DNA from: Membranipora membranacea
Lineage: Eukaryota > Bryozoa > Gymnolaemata > Cheilostomatida > Membraniporidae
NCBI GenBank assembly: GCA_914767715.1
Contig: OU612075.1
Coordinates: forward strand, 17,918,001 to 17,982,000
DNA length: 64,000 bases
Direction of reading: 5' to 3'
The translations under genes and the position numbers were made by a program. Under the pieces are notes generated by a model. It was not told where the DNA came from and did no database searches. It saw only the letters and a program-made list of their open reading frames with translations. Shown piece by piece: positions 25,201-37,200 of the stretch. Every line of letters begins with the position of its first letter. The first letter of the stretch is position 1.

Positions 25201-28200
25201 TATACGGATTCCTCTTCTCTCTATACATGAGAGGACAATTCTTAAGAACTGAGCATTATGGGATGGATTGTGTCTGTTGATAGGTGAAATGCATCTACCA
25301 TTGGAAGAACATTTTGATCATTAGGCCTTAATGGCTAACTGTCAGTAGTGAACCACACTGATGACTACCGATATACTGTTCCAGGTATATCTCTGATCGA
25401 TTGAGAGTGACGTCGTTCACTTAGTTTAATTACCATCGGAAGGAAAATGGTGTGACAACCTGAGGACAATTCAATTATTTAGGGGCAGGTACATGTTAGG
25501 TACTCATTCTAAATAGCCTTTAACAACCAGAGATACACATGCTAATAGTGTAGCTCGATGTCAGTGTGGTGGTGAACCTTAACTTGTGATGGAAAACCCT
25601 GACTGAGGAACGTTCTAACAAACATTTATCACAAATTGATACTTACATGATGCATGAATCCCTGTGTATCTCCCTCTACCATTCTCTTATAAGTGCTACT
25701 GTTCAGCGATTCCTTCCTCAGTTTCTCTATCCTCTGTCGGGGGCTGCTGCAGGCACTCATCAGTAAGACTATCAAATTCTTTATCATCACAATCGTAGGA
25801 ATCACTGCAAAAGATAAGTTGAGTCAGGATATCAGATTTCAGCGCCTTTGTGGGGGTTACAGTGCAGGCCGAGTTCGGATGTTTGAATCAACATCATAGT
25901 CAAGGATTTGTAACAGCTATGCACAACAAGAGATGACTCAACGCAACAATATATGGATGCAAGGTGCTCGTTTCTATGAAAGAAGTTAAAAGTAGAACAC
26001 ATCATCAGTTGTATAGTAGAGACCCCATAACACAGACGGTAAGATTCTGTTTTCATTCGATTATGACAAATATAATACCTAGATGAAGGTAGGTGTGTTA
26101 TGCAGCTACTTTTTTGTATTTGTAAAACAATAAACTAGCCGCGTGACAAGGGTAGGATAGAGGCGCAATAAACAGAATCATTACACTATCATTATATCTC
26201 CCTCCCATATAAGACTTACATATGACGAGGATAGACAGTGATAGAATGATGTAGTGGAATATCTGATCTGTCATAGTTAGATCCAGAGCTAATCCTATTA
26301 CTATCAGTATTACAGTAGCTGAGATCACAGACACTAAACCTGGAAATGAAAAGGATGGATTTATTACAATCACTGACAAGCAAGCCATGAAATTGGTTGT
26401 AGACACTGGCATTCGAAAAAGAGAAAAACATAGAAAAATCAGGTCTCTGTGGTAAAAGATAAAAAGGATATTGTTAAGTGTGAGAATCAGATGTTGAAAA
26501 GAGCAGTCTAGACCCCAAGCACCTCTATACTTCATGGTACGATAACGTCCTGATGGGCACTTATTTAAGAAGTAATTATTATAAGGTGGTTCTCATCGGA
26601 AAAAGAGGGATTATGCACAGGGAAGGAGGGATCTGCTTCCAAATACGATGACAATATTTCTGAAGAACAATAATGTGATGATGTCACATTCATAAAATTC
26701 TAGATATAGAATATAGATTGTTGAGTTGTTGGAAGGGATTCAGAACTTCTGATGCATTTTATCACCAAAAAAAGGTAACAAATTATGTGCCTCACCAGGT
26801 CCTAACAATAGGAAATTTTTTAGCCCTTGAGGGTAAATCTAAAAATTTTGTCTGTGGCCGTAAGAGTATCAACCAAAGTTTGCGAATAAACTACCATTTA
26901 GCATGATGTAAGATTACTCACCTATGGTGATGAGCATAGGGTATCCGATAGATTTCCACTTAGCAGTGTGAACAGGGATATCCAGCTTTTTACCGAAATC
27001 ATCTTCTGTTGCTACAACTAAAGAAAAACAGGTCAATAAAAATAATGTATATAATTATGAATATATTAAACATGGCAAGCTATCAACCTGAAGTCATCGA
27101 TGCAGAATTTGTGAGGATATACCAATGCACTGTAAGTGACGACAACTTTAGTTAGAGTTTACTGCCTTGAACTTTGGACAGTTGTTTCATACAAGAACAA
27201 TGAATTGTCATGGACATTATAGTGTTTTTAGTATTAAATAATATTAGTTAAATGGGTTCTTAAAGCACACCTGTGCCAAAAAGACCAAAATATTTGTAGT
27301 AAGCGGCTGTGTCCAAATCTAGTTCATTCAATGCCTGTTTGCTAGTGCCAAATCTAAAGGAGCTGCCCTGAACTCACATAGCGGATCTCAACATACCTTT
27401 GTTATGTTTCTTAGCTTTGAATGTTGGCCGGTGGTGTTTACTACTAGCCGCCCCTGGAGCAGATGACCCAGCAGTGCCGTTCTGTGCTCTGTGTGGTATA
27501 GTTTTAGGTGATCTGTTAGCGTTTAGGTCTGATTTGAGGTTAGGAGGAAGTTTAGTATTGATGGGCATAGCCGAGGCGAGAGATCGATTAGTCCTGTGAC
27601 TTGTCTTCTCCTGTCCGTGTCGCCTCCATTTATCCTCGTCAGCTATGAGAAAGTCATGCTCATGCTGCATGAGAAAAAATAATGATGTTATAAATTGTAT
27701 GCATATCAAGAGGTTCAAAGCTCTCAAAGAATGAGTGTGCTAAAAGGGACAGGTCATGAAGCTGGCAATGGAAGTTTTTTGTGCATTGCAGAATTGCAGT
27801 AGTAATTCAACTAAACTAGACTGAATTGGTTGCTGGTCAAGCAATTAAACATCATGAGCAACCAATCTTCTCCTCAATTTATTTAGTGCTCATTATTATT
27901 AGTTTGAAATTATTTGCATATAGCCAGTTTGAATCTCAATTGAAAGTCATACTCATCCGGTCAATCGATCGAAAAATCTGTTATTTATTCACTCAATCAT
28001 TACCTCGAGATCTCTGGCACACACTCGGTAGAATCGGCTCTTCCAGAATCCAAACATTGACTCACACTGGGTGAGTATATGTATAGTAAGGGCCGACCAT
28101 GAGTCCTTAGTACCTGTATATTAGTAAAATAACTTATTAATAGAGCTAGAGAGAGTAACATACATGTTCTGGTTATCCGAGGGTACAATTGAGTCGAACT

Positions 28201-31200
28201 TTTATAGCAGATAGGGTCATTTTCGCTGGCAAACTGATAGAAGCCATTTCATAAAACTGTTCAACATATTAATTATGTATATAACATTATTTTTTAGGAT
28301 CTTATATTTAACTTACCCGAGAATTCGGAGGCGTTGAAGCAGATAGGTATAATCTCCACTTTGTCAGTGGTGGATTGAGGAGGGGGAGGAACATCACATA
28401 AAGCCATCACAACTAAGGCTCTAAAGTGTGCTAGCATCTCCCCTGTACCCCTCATATAACGATCCTTGAGACACTTAAACATCCCTGCTGAACAGATGAG
28501 TAGCAGGAGAATGGCCACCAATGTCACAGTCACTGTAAAAGAGCAACAGGAGAAATGAAGGGTGCTTCATTTTATGTCCAGACTTTTTGTAAGTAAAAAC
28601 GTTTAACCTGCAGTGTCCTTGTCATCAGTAACCAGTTTCAAAAAAATGCCGTTCATATCCTGCCAAGTCATCCCAGCAAGTGACACACAACAAGACGCCA
28701 TTGCTAAGAACTTTCTTACATGGCTTTTCACCAGCGCACTTACAAAGAGAGACCAGAAGATGCATACTGTTCACAGTTTCAGCTTACACTAAAACAAATA
28801 CCGTTGACCAGCCTCCATCATTGTTGTTGTGCACAAGAGGTCTGTTAAGCCTTGTACCCACCAATGTGCTTTTTTAATCTCAGGAATTTCTAAGATTTTG
28901 CACTGGCAATCATTAAAGAATTTGTGGGTACCACAAAATGCAGCACAACGTATCGCACGAAAGTAGTATTAATTCTACTTTCGTGCGAAGGTATTTGTAA
29001 ACGCACGATCTCTGTGTATTTTGTACCCACCAATCACAGCAACGCACAAATGGCCGTGCATGATCGCAAATGAGTTCCTGGGACAGTTATGCAGTTGATA
29101 GGTACCAGGCTTTACAGTGTATTCTGAACAACAGAGGGTGGTTCAACATTCACACAATGCAACTACAGCCTAGGCTCTCCACGAAACTCGTGGATATCCA
29201 TCAACTTCTTGATGAGGTCAAACTTTATCAACCAAAAATCGATATGATATCGAATTGAAAGTTATTGCATTTATTGGTACCCATTATCATCTCAGATTAG
29301 AGCCACATCTTACCAATAAGAGCTATAGATTCCTGAGATAGTGTGGTGACCACTGAGCTGCTTTGTGTGGTTGTAGTGGTAGCTGGGTAAGCTCCACCGC
29401 TCCCCACCAGACCGCTCAGATTGACACTGGTTTGAGCTGCTCCGTAATCCTCTATGACATACGGGGCTATAAATATGTAATGTGAAATTATATATAAATA
29501 CGAGATATTAGGAAGTCATCAGAACATTAGAGCCAGTAGATTTAAAAAAAAGGTGTGATTGGTTTGAGAGGTAGAGTAGACTGCTATATGCTACTTCTCA
29601 TTGTTTCCAGGAGTCTTAACAACCTAGCCCTTGTCTAGCCAGTATAGTAAATCTTTCGAGAAGTCAATTTACCCTTATCTTCATTTTTGTTTGGGGAATT
29701 TGGATAGCCTTTTGAAATCCGAAGACAAGGTTGAAGCCTCATCAATTTTTCTGAATAGTAAGGAATATCTTCAATAAAATGAAGGGCTCTGGGTCTCGTT
29801 AAATAATTCCAGCGATCTGTCTTGAAATCTATGAATTAACTGGATAATAAAGATTGACGTATACCAGCACATTTTGGATAAAACATTTTATATTTAGAGG
29901 TGTAATAATTCCACATAATAAGAGGCCACTTATGAATACATGACCGTTTTGGACTGGGCTACAAAGCTCGGGCAATAGGTCAGTGATTAATTATGGACAA
30001 AATGAATTCGCCGAACACAACATATAAGTCACTCTTCTAGGAAACCAGACAAGCACCGATAGCTTCGTTACACCCTTTAGCCATGGTCGCTCATATTCTT
30101 GATAAGGGCAAGAATTTCCATGCTGCTTTTCAATTAGAAAACAAACTGAATGGCCAGCAATAGTAGCTAGATTAGCATTGTGAGTTGAATAAACCAGGCT
30201 TTACAAAACAACCCTATACTCACAATATGGAAACAAAAATGAGACAATCAAATACAAAACCCTTATGTTAAATAATAATATTACCAAAACAATGGCTGCC
30301 TTATTGACAGAAATGTGTTTACAGACCAAACCATTAAATGGTTTATAGGGAATTACAGCAACGAAATAAAAATCAGACAGGCTTTATTCACGTTTCTTCA
30401 TGTGCAATGCTATTATGCTCAATTCTGTCATTACTATTAATTCAGCCATTAGCCTAATATTCGATAATATGTAACAAATAACATGTTTCAATAAAATAGT
30501 GATCAAAATGTAGTGTTGAGCTGTACTTGACCATGACATATATTCGTGCTCTGTTTCTATGGTTTAATTTGTTGGTCAAAGTTATTAGACATTAGGCAAG
30601 ACTCGTCACCTCATGAAACTTAATTTGGACAACTTGGCGGGTGATTAGTATCAAGTAAAACCAGGACAACTCCTTATGCCAAAAGGCAATTACGGTTACC
30701 TATGATGACTTGTGTTTAATGAGAGGGCACGGCAAACTAGCATTGTGAGAGCAGTTAGTACAACAGTTTACAGGTTAAATTTTTGAAGACACCTCTAGTA
30801 GTTAATTTACCTCACATAAGATCACCTTTTTTACACCAAATAGTCAAAATAATATAATAATTGTCCGGGGCTGAATTGTTGAAGTTATTCCACTTCTACT
30901 CACCTACTCCAAGAAGAAAGGCTAGAAGAACACAGGCTACACTGGCCAGTAGCAGTACAAATAATAAGAAGAGGTAGGTAAAGAATGACATATCACAACA
31001 ATAACATGTTCTGTACTTCCATCGGATGTTAGTCGGTGCATCCATAGGTTCCGCTGTAAAAAAAAGGGCCATTATCTGAGCATCGAATTTGTCATCAATC
31101 GCCTCTTCTTGAGTTGTGTAAACCATTGAGAAAGAAACTCATATCCTTTGGAGAGTTCTCTAAACCAAGACATGCTGTTTTGGTTTGATTTTCTGATATT

Positions 31201-32577
31201 AAGCACTATTTGCTCAGCAGTTTACAGCAATATTATGTATCAAAGTTTTGACTGAGTTGTCTTTACTTCACGTTTTACCACCATGTACCAATAATTATAA
31301 TTTGTTTGAATTGAAAGTGTTTTGATCAGCTACTCTAGATTCTAGAATCCTTCTACATAATTCTATAATACAGGAGACACTTACACAGGTGACTGCAGGT
31401 TGTGTCGCAAGCCTGTTTTAGACACCAGAGGATTCCCTTCATGATTTTAGATTTCCCGGCGCCCCATTTACCGACAACTCCGAGTCTGATTGGCATTGCT
31501 AGATTTGGATCTGATATGACTCTAGTAGAAGAGAGTAAGAGAAGAGGTAATATCACAAATACATACAGACAGGATAAATCTTGTTGATCAGTTTAAAGGT
31601 TGTGTTTGAATCAAACACATAATGAGTCCGATATTGGTACATAAATAGTTTCAAGATATCTTGAGCTATCATACACATCGTGTAGACATGATGTTGCCAG
31701 ATATCAATTCAAAATACGAGCAGAATAAAGAACATAAGATCGCTGGAAATTAAACGCTGTATGTTATAGGATAAGTAGACCTAGATGTTTAATCTAAAGA
31801 TTCAAATATTTCATACAATCCAATACAGGTATAAGTTTGGCCCCGCGTTACCTTTCTAAACATTTAGAGTAGGTGTAATAATCCACTGGAGCATAGTTAG
31901 GTTTAATTTCAGGCTCTGATATCTCAGAGAAGACAGAAGGGTCTGGACTGTCTGGACGCTTCCTCCCTTGAGGTCTGGTGGCTGGTGGTGTATACGGTGT
32001 GTTCTGAGGTACTGGCTGATAAGCTGTGACGGGTCGCTGATCATAGTACACTCCTCCAGCACCGCCGCGTTCCTGAGTAGAGCCGGGGTTTCCAGGTCTC
32101 TCCATGTCTTGCTGGTAATAAGGCACAGACCGGGCTCTCTCACCGTCTGGAGGAGTTATCGACCTACGCCGCTGATAGTGCCTAGCAGCAGTTCCAGGTC
32201 TATCTCCGAATCGTGAAGGAGGGGGAGGTGAGCGTACCTCCTCACGCCGGGATGGTGCGTCAGCCCGAGGTTCAGGCTTGCTGGTACTGTAGTAGTACGC
32301 CCCGTAGGACGCCATAGTCCTGTCACAAGAAAACAACAAGTAAACTGAACATGATGTGCTGCTGCGGTGGCGCAGAAAACAGGCATATAAAGTGTTATAA
32401 TCACACCTAGTCCACAGCTGTGTGTGAAATAAGTAGGGTCACAGAAAACTGTGACAACTCCTAGCAAGGCTTCAAAGAGATCTTACAAGTGACTGAAAAT
32501 CAACTTTCGGAGAGGCAGTCATTTTCTCCAAATCATTTAAGAAATCTTGAATAGAAAAAAATTGCCTACCCAGCCAT
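15382..32577 (-). CDS. Kidins220-like KAP P-loop NTPase, four-TM, without ankyrin repeats
   Basis: There are 23 coding exons (minus): 32577-32570 (ATGGCTGG in an ACCATGG context), 32319-31852, 31521-31385, 31053-30904, 29466-29314, 28532-28317, 28113-28004, 27664-27397, 27017-26922, 26339-26220, 25804-25647, 24134-24000, 23633-23459, 22896-22682, 22031-21941, 20811-20516, 19496-19390, 19027-18872, 18501-18369, 18041-17880, 17196-17052, 16646-16448, 15523-15382. They sum to 3840 nt (1279 aa). Residues 1-158 are Pro/Tyr/Arg-rich. Walker A is GKWGAGKS (176-183). Membrane segments lie near 222-250, 303-325, 527-556 and 561-592. The Walker B region is ILITIEDIEKC (653-663). A low-complexity Thr/Pro/Ala linker spans 834-932 and an acidic patch 933-968. 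The C-terminal KAP part includes LCELWPYRSSWL and YLPFTINID. The order matches the KAP core of Kidins220/ARMS, a membrane scaffold at receptor complexes. No ankyrin repeats are present. Exon 1 is very short, so the start is the least certain part. Confidence 0.93.
17287..17512 (-). repeat. tRNA-headed SINE, copy 2
   Basis: This intronic copy in the KAP gene is related to 7085-7292. It shares gctctctgtttacaggcagg-like and ctctaaccaactgagcca-like blocks in the same order. It is more diverged at the box B (gattcaaactc) than copy 1. Confidence 0.75.
21640..21722. repeat. Short palindromic MITE-like repeat
   Basis: The arms gcaagttagtggcattaca and tgtaatgccattaactcgc form an imperfect inverted repeat. 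A partial relative with the same block lies at 39738-39790. It is intronic in the KAP gene. Confidence 0.6.
22190..22303. repeat. Interrupted (TA)n microsatellite with agtactacctctcca spacers
   Basis: Three TA runs are separated by near-identical agcactacctctcca units. This is a tandem composite repeat in a KAP-gene intron. The open frames through it (YIYIYI) are artefacts of the TA repeat. Confidence 0.9.
22626..22671. repeat. 8-bp minisatellite (ggcggaca)n
   Basis: About five and a half copies of ggcggaca end 10 bp from the splice donor of exon 22896-22682, inside the intron. On the transcribed strand it reads as tgtccgcc repeats just after the donor. Confidence 0.9.
22938..23021. repeat. 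Three copies of a 26-bp tandem repeat
   Basis: The unit is catacatgactcatgactg plus tgtgtac, repeated three times with one or two mismatches. It lies in the KAP-gene intron just upstream (transcript sense) of exon 22896-22682. Confidence 0.85.
24185..25590. repeat. Diverged direct repeat pair within one KAP intron (24185-24405 and 25380-25590)
   Basis: Both segments carry, in the same order, ctctgatc-agagagtga, ggtgtgac-acct, taggtactc and a final ctcgatgtcagtgtg block, over about 210 bp. They sit 1.2 kb apart in the intron between exons 25804-25647 and 24134-24000. This could be a local duplication or two copies of an unnamed repeat. Confidence 0.6.
28954..28987. repeat. 13-bp perfect hairpin
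   Basis: cgcacgaaagtag and its complement flank an 8-bp loop (tattaatt). A ttgtacccaccaat block occurs on both sides (about 28852 and 29021), suggesting the core of a small foldback element. It is intronic in the KAP gene. Confidence 0.7.
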
Positions 32578-34272
32578 GGTCGGTTCCTCGTTCAACACTT
32601 GATAACAATCTCGCGTCCATTTGTCATAGTTGGTGTGAACAAGAATAACCAGTAAACCACATCAGAGCAGCAGAGCAGTGCCATTACAGTACAGTTATTC
32701 TCACAGAGTCAGTAAACATTGGGTTTACAATTAGAGTAGTGGGGTTTATTGGGAAACAAAGCAGATTCTTGGGTCTTGTACTTGGCGGCCATACTTAACA
32801 ATTCTCATGAATAGGATTATGTAATTTATCAAATTCGCCATTGATCACCTACTTATATGATAAACACTCACCGGATTAGGAGATTGTCAAAAACAAAGAG
32901 ATTATTGCTGCTACAAAGGCATGATAATAAAATTCAGCTATATCTGTGGATTTATAAAGATAGCGGCAGCCTTTACAGTTTACGAGTAAATCAGTTTATA
33001 GCAACAACATGATGAAGAATTCGCTTGTAGTCCAATCAACAACTTCAAACAAAATATTAACTGTAGCCTAAAATAATAACAAAATATAATACTAATTCAA
33101 TCCTTCATCAATTCTTATGAAAAGAGAATAAAAGAATGCATTGCTGATGAATTAGTCGCAGATTACCATTGTGTTTTGCTGCTTGTAAATGTATAATTTC
33201 AATGAGCTTATATAGTTATTTAATTGTTAGATGTTTGAGCATTTCATTAATGTTCATGATAGGCAGCTTGTTACTATGAGAGCTGTATGAGTTTGTAACA
33301 ATGTTTCTGTGTTGATATACAAATGGCCGCCCGATCATGAATCACTAAGTCGGGGCCAGTGAACGAACCAGCCAGACGTCAATAACATCTACTCCGTGTC
33401 TATCTATCATTATTATCAAAGAATATGTAATGGAGTTTACCATATAATAATTATAATCATCCGATAATAATAATTAAGAGCAAGAGATACAGAATTATTA
33501 TGACAACTCGTTCATCACTAGGAGTTGTCCATCGCTGACAGTAGGTTACCTAGGGGAAGTAGGCAAGAAGGCAAATTGCAGGTGGGATCCATCCATAAAA
33601 TTGGGATAGCCAAAGTATTTCACAAATCATAAGATAAATATTGAATTGCTAAATAATTATTTAGGTGAAGCGCTACATGATATGATGTTTAGATAGCTTT
33701 GCATGCAAGTACATATAAAGCCCTGTGTATTCTCAACAAATCAGCATAATCAAAGTTGTGTGCTCAATTAGTCAGGGCAGACAACTTGTTGGAAAATGGG
33801 GAAAACAGTGAGATGTTCTGAAATTCAGGATCGGGGGGGGGGGGGGGGGGGGGGGGCGCAGTTTAAGCAACGCACTCTCAAAAGTCACTCACTGTCAAAA
33901 GAGGCAGCCCTGACGCCTCCGATTGAGAACCGATCATGATGCCCTGCCAGGCATCTCAAACTGGACATTATATTTTTTGCTGTTGTTTAATCATTCAGCG
34001 AAGCTCAAGTGATATAGTTTTGATGACATTCATTACAATTTTCTGCTGATTTTTGCCTTTGGTAGCTACAAACTAAAGAATAGTTTTTTATCACCTTTGT
34101 TTCTTATATCGAATATATGCTCCTTGTATCCATACTATAACACAATTAGTAAAAGTTAATACTTAATACTTAATACATGTTGATCCCAAAGTTCTACGGC
34201 ATTACATGCCAAATTAATGTACGTAATGAAAGGGTATCAATTACAAGGGTGACTAAAGGTTACAGGGAGAGT
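32578..34272. other. Intergenic region upstream of the KAP gene with a 24-G run
   Basis: This must hold the KAP-gene promoter and the 3' UTR of the small membrane protein gene. An uninterrupted run of 24 G lies at 33833-33856. I see no exon with a convincing frame. Confidence 0.6.
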
Positions 34273-37200
34273 TCATCTGCCAGCGTCCGTGGCTCTGTTA
34301 CGACTTGGTGACAACAGTGCAGACTCTGCAGGGTCCACCTTTCCGTTCCTCTTCCCACACTTGAAATGGCAGGCTACCATAACAACTACAACAAAATATG
34401 CAATATGCAATATTTTGAAGGCAGACCCAAGTTCCAAGATTAGCACTTCGCCATCTCAGTTGGAAAACTTTGAGAATAAAGTGTTTGTAACCTCATATTT
34501 CCAAATCTGGAATTTTTAGGAAGACCAGGTCAGTGATAAAAATTAGAGTACAATCTGATTTGCCTGATCATAAGGTGCATTGTGGGAACTATGTATTAAT
34601 GCTCTACAATAAGAAACACCTGGAAGCAAGCAGAACCATTAATAATTTGCTTATTTAAAAGCAGAATACTCTTTAATGATTAAATAATATTGAACAAATT
34701 ATATCTTGGCAACAAAGTACTCTGAGACTACATGATGGAGAGCTTGTAAGTTTTGATCTTCCCTTTTTAAATATGCAAAAGAAAAAGCCATTGATGACAA
34801 CATCCGTATCATTGGGTTTAACAGAAATGTGTTCACACTCTTCTAAACTGAGGAGAATCGCGCATAGTTAAACTTAGAGAAGTAAATAGTAGCTAGAGTT
34901 TAGTTCGGCTAGATTGAGTGTGACTAAGGTGGAGCCTATGTAGTGAGAGGGTGAGTAAATGTTAGCTAGATTGAGTATGACTTAGGTGGAGCCTATGTAG
35001 AGAGAGGGCGAGTAAATGTTAGCTAGATTGAGTATGACTAAGGTGGAGCCTATGTAGAGAGAGGGTGAGTAAATGTTAGCTAGATTGAGTATGACTTATG
35101 TGGAGCCTATGTAGAGAGAGGGTGAGTAAATGTCAGCTAGATTGAGTATGACTAAGGCGGAGCCTATGTAGTGAGAGGGTGAGTAAATGTTAGCTAGATT
35201 GAGTATGACTTAGGTGGAGCCTATGTAGAGAGAGGGCGAGTAAATGTTAGCTAGATTGAGTATGACTAAGGTGGAGCCTATGTAGAGAGAGGGTGAGTAA
35301 ACGTTAGCTAGATTGAGTGTGACTAAGGTGGAGCCTATGTAGTGAGAGGGTGAGTAAATGTTAGCTAGATTGAGTATGACTTATGTGGAGCCTATGTAGA
35401 GAGAGGGTGAGTAAATGTCAGCTAGATTGAGTATGACTAAGGTGGAGCCTATGTAGTGAGAGGGTGAGTAAATGTTAGCTAGATTGAGTATGACTTAGGT
35501 GGAGCCTATGTAGAGAGAGGGCGAGTAAATGTTAGCTAGATTGAGTATGACTAAGGTGGAGCCTATGTAGAGAGAGGGTGAGTAAATGTTAGCTAGATTG
35601 AGTATGACTTAGGTGGAGCCTATGTAGAGAGAGGGTGAGTAAATGTCAGCTAGATTGAGTGTGACTAAGGTGGAGCCTATGTAGAGAGAGGGTGAGTAAA
35701 TGTTAGCTAGATTGAGTATGACTTATGTGGAGCCTATGTAGAGAGAGGGTGATTAAATGTCAGCTAGATTGAGTATGACTAAGGTGGAGCCTATGTAGAG
35801 AGAGGGTGAGTAAATGTTAGCTAGATTGAGTATGACTAAGGTGGAGCCTATGTAGAGAGAGGGCGAGTAAATGTTAGCTAGATTGAGTATGACTAAGGTG
35901 GAGCCTATGTAGAGAGAGGGTGAGTAAATGTTAGCTATATTGAGTATGACTTAGGTGGAGCCTATGTAGAGAGAGGGTGAGTAAATGTTAGCTAGATTGA
36001 GTATGACTAAGGTGGAGCCTATGTAGAGAGAGGGTGAGTAAATGTTAGCTAGATTGAGTCTGACTTAGGTGGAGCCTTTGTAGAGAGAGGATGAGTAAAT
36101 GTTAGCTAGATTGAGTATGACTTAGGTGGAGCCTATGTAGAGAGAGGGCGAGTAAATGTTAGCTGACCTGAAATGTATGAAATGGCAAACTATTCCTCGA
36201 TTCTTTTCTACTCTAGGGTAGATTATTATTGGAACATCTCCCTCTATATGCCTTGGTAATGTTCCTCACAATAATGCTGTTGCTTATTAGGAAGTGTTGT
36301 TCATACCTTGTGGTCGTTGAAGGGACAGCTATATGAATATGTTCAGCACAGTTAGTTGATTTTCCTGGATTTCTAAATTAAATTTATTTGTCTTGTTCTA
36401 TGAAATTATTTTGTGTCCATTTTATTTGCTCAGCTTTTTTCCCTAGAATATTAACAAAAACTTCGTTCTAACAAATTTACGTGTTTTAATATTAACATGA
36501 CTACACCATTGATTTCATCTTTCACAGTAATTTGTATTTATTTGTACTCCCTCATATTTGTGCTGTGGTACAAAGGAAGACGCTCTATGCCCCTTGTCTT
36601 TGCCTTGTTACACTGGCAGCAAGGCACAGCGGATCGGTCTATTTTTGAATTATAATCAAATGTTAAATGTCTTTACTAAACTTATATTCACATCAGATTT
36701 TGTGCTCACAATTATCCATTCAAACTTACACTTTATTTTTACTTGGCAGACTTACCATTGATGAGAACAGAAACCGTCATAGCTAGCGTTAGTCCTATAG
36801 CCAAGCCCTTCCCTGCTTTGTTACCTGCGCCTTCAACTGTTGTCGATTCAAATTCTAAAACAGAACGACTAAAATTCATTATTTCAAATCAAAGTCCAAA
36901 CCTAATCTGTCTGGCAGATAGATAATGCATAGTTTTAGACCATAATTTCATAAGTTGTAAAGTTTTAGTTTCGGTTATATTTTTCCAAGTTGGCCTACTA
37001 ATAGTTAGTGGGTACGATCATCGATCTGAAGTCTGGTGTTCAATTGCCGCCTATGGCCACTGGTGTCACGTGAGAAGTAAAGTTCGGTAGACTGTTTCAA
37101 TGGGTACCAGCGCTTTATGCGATCTAGGTTTTCATTAGCTAGGGTTGGCTAGGGTGTGTTTGGACCCAGTGACCGGGGGGGGGGGGGGGGGGTAATGATG

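Noticed and set aside
34909-36164. Coding repeat protein from the 57-bp array
   Set aside because: Although 57 is a multiple of three, stops occur in each plus-strand frame, and the minus frames are broken in the units carrying cttagg. It is intronic.
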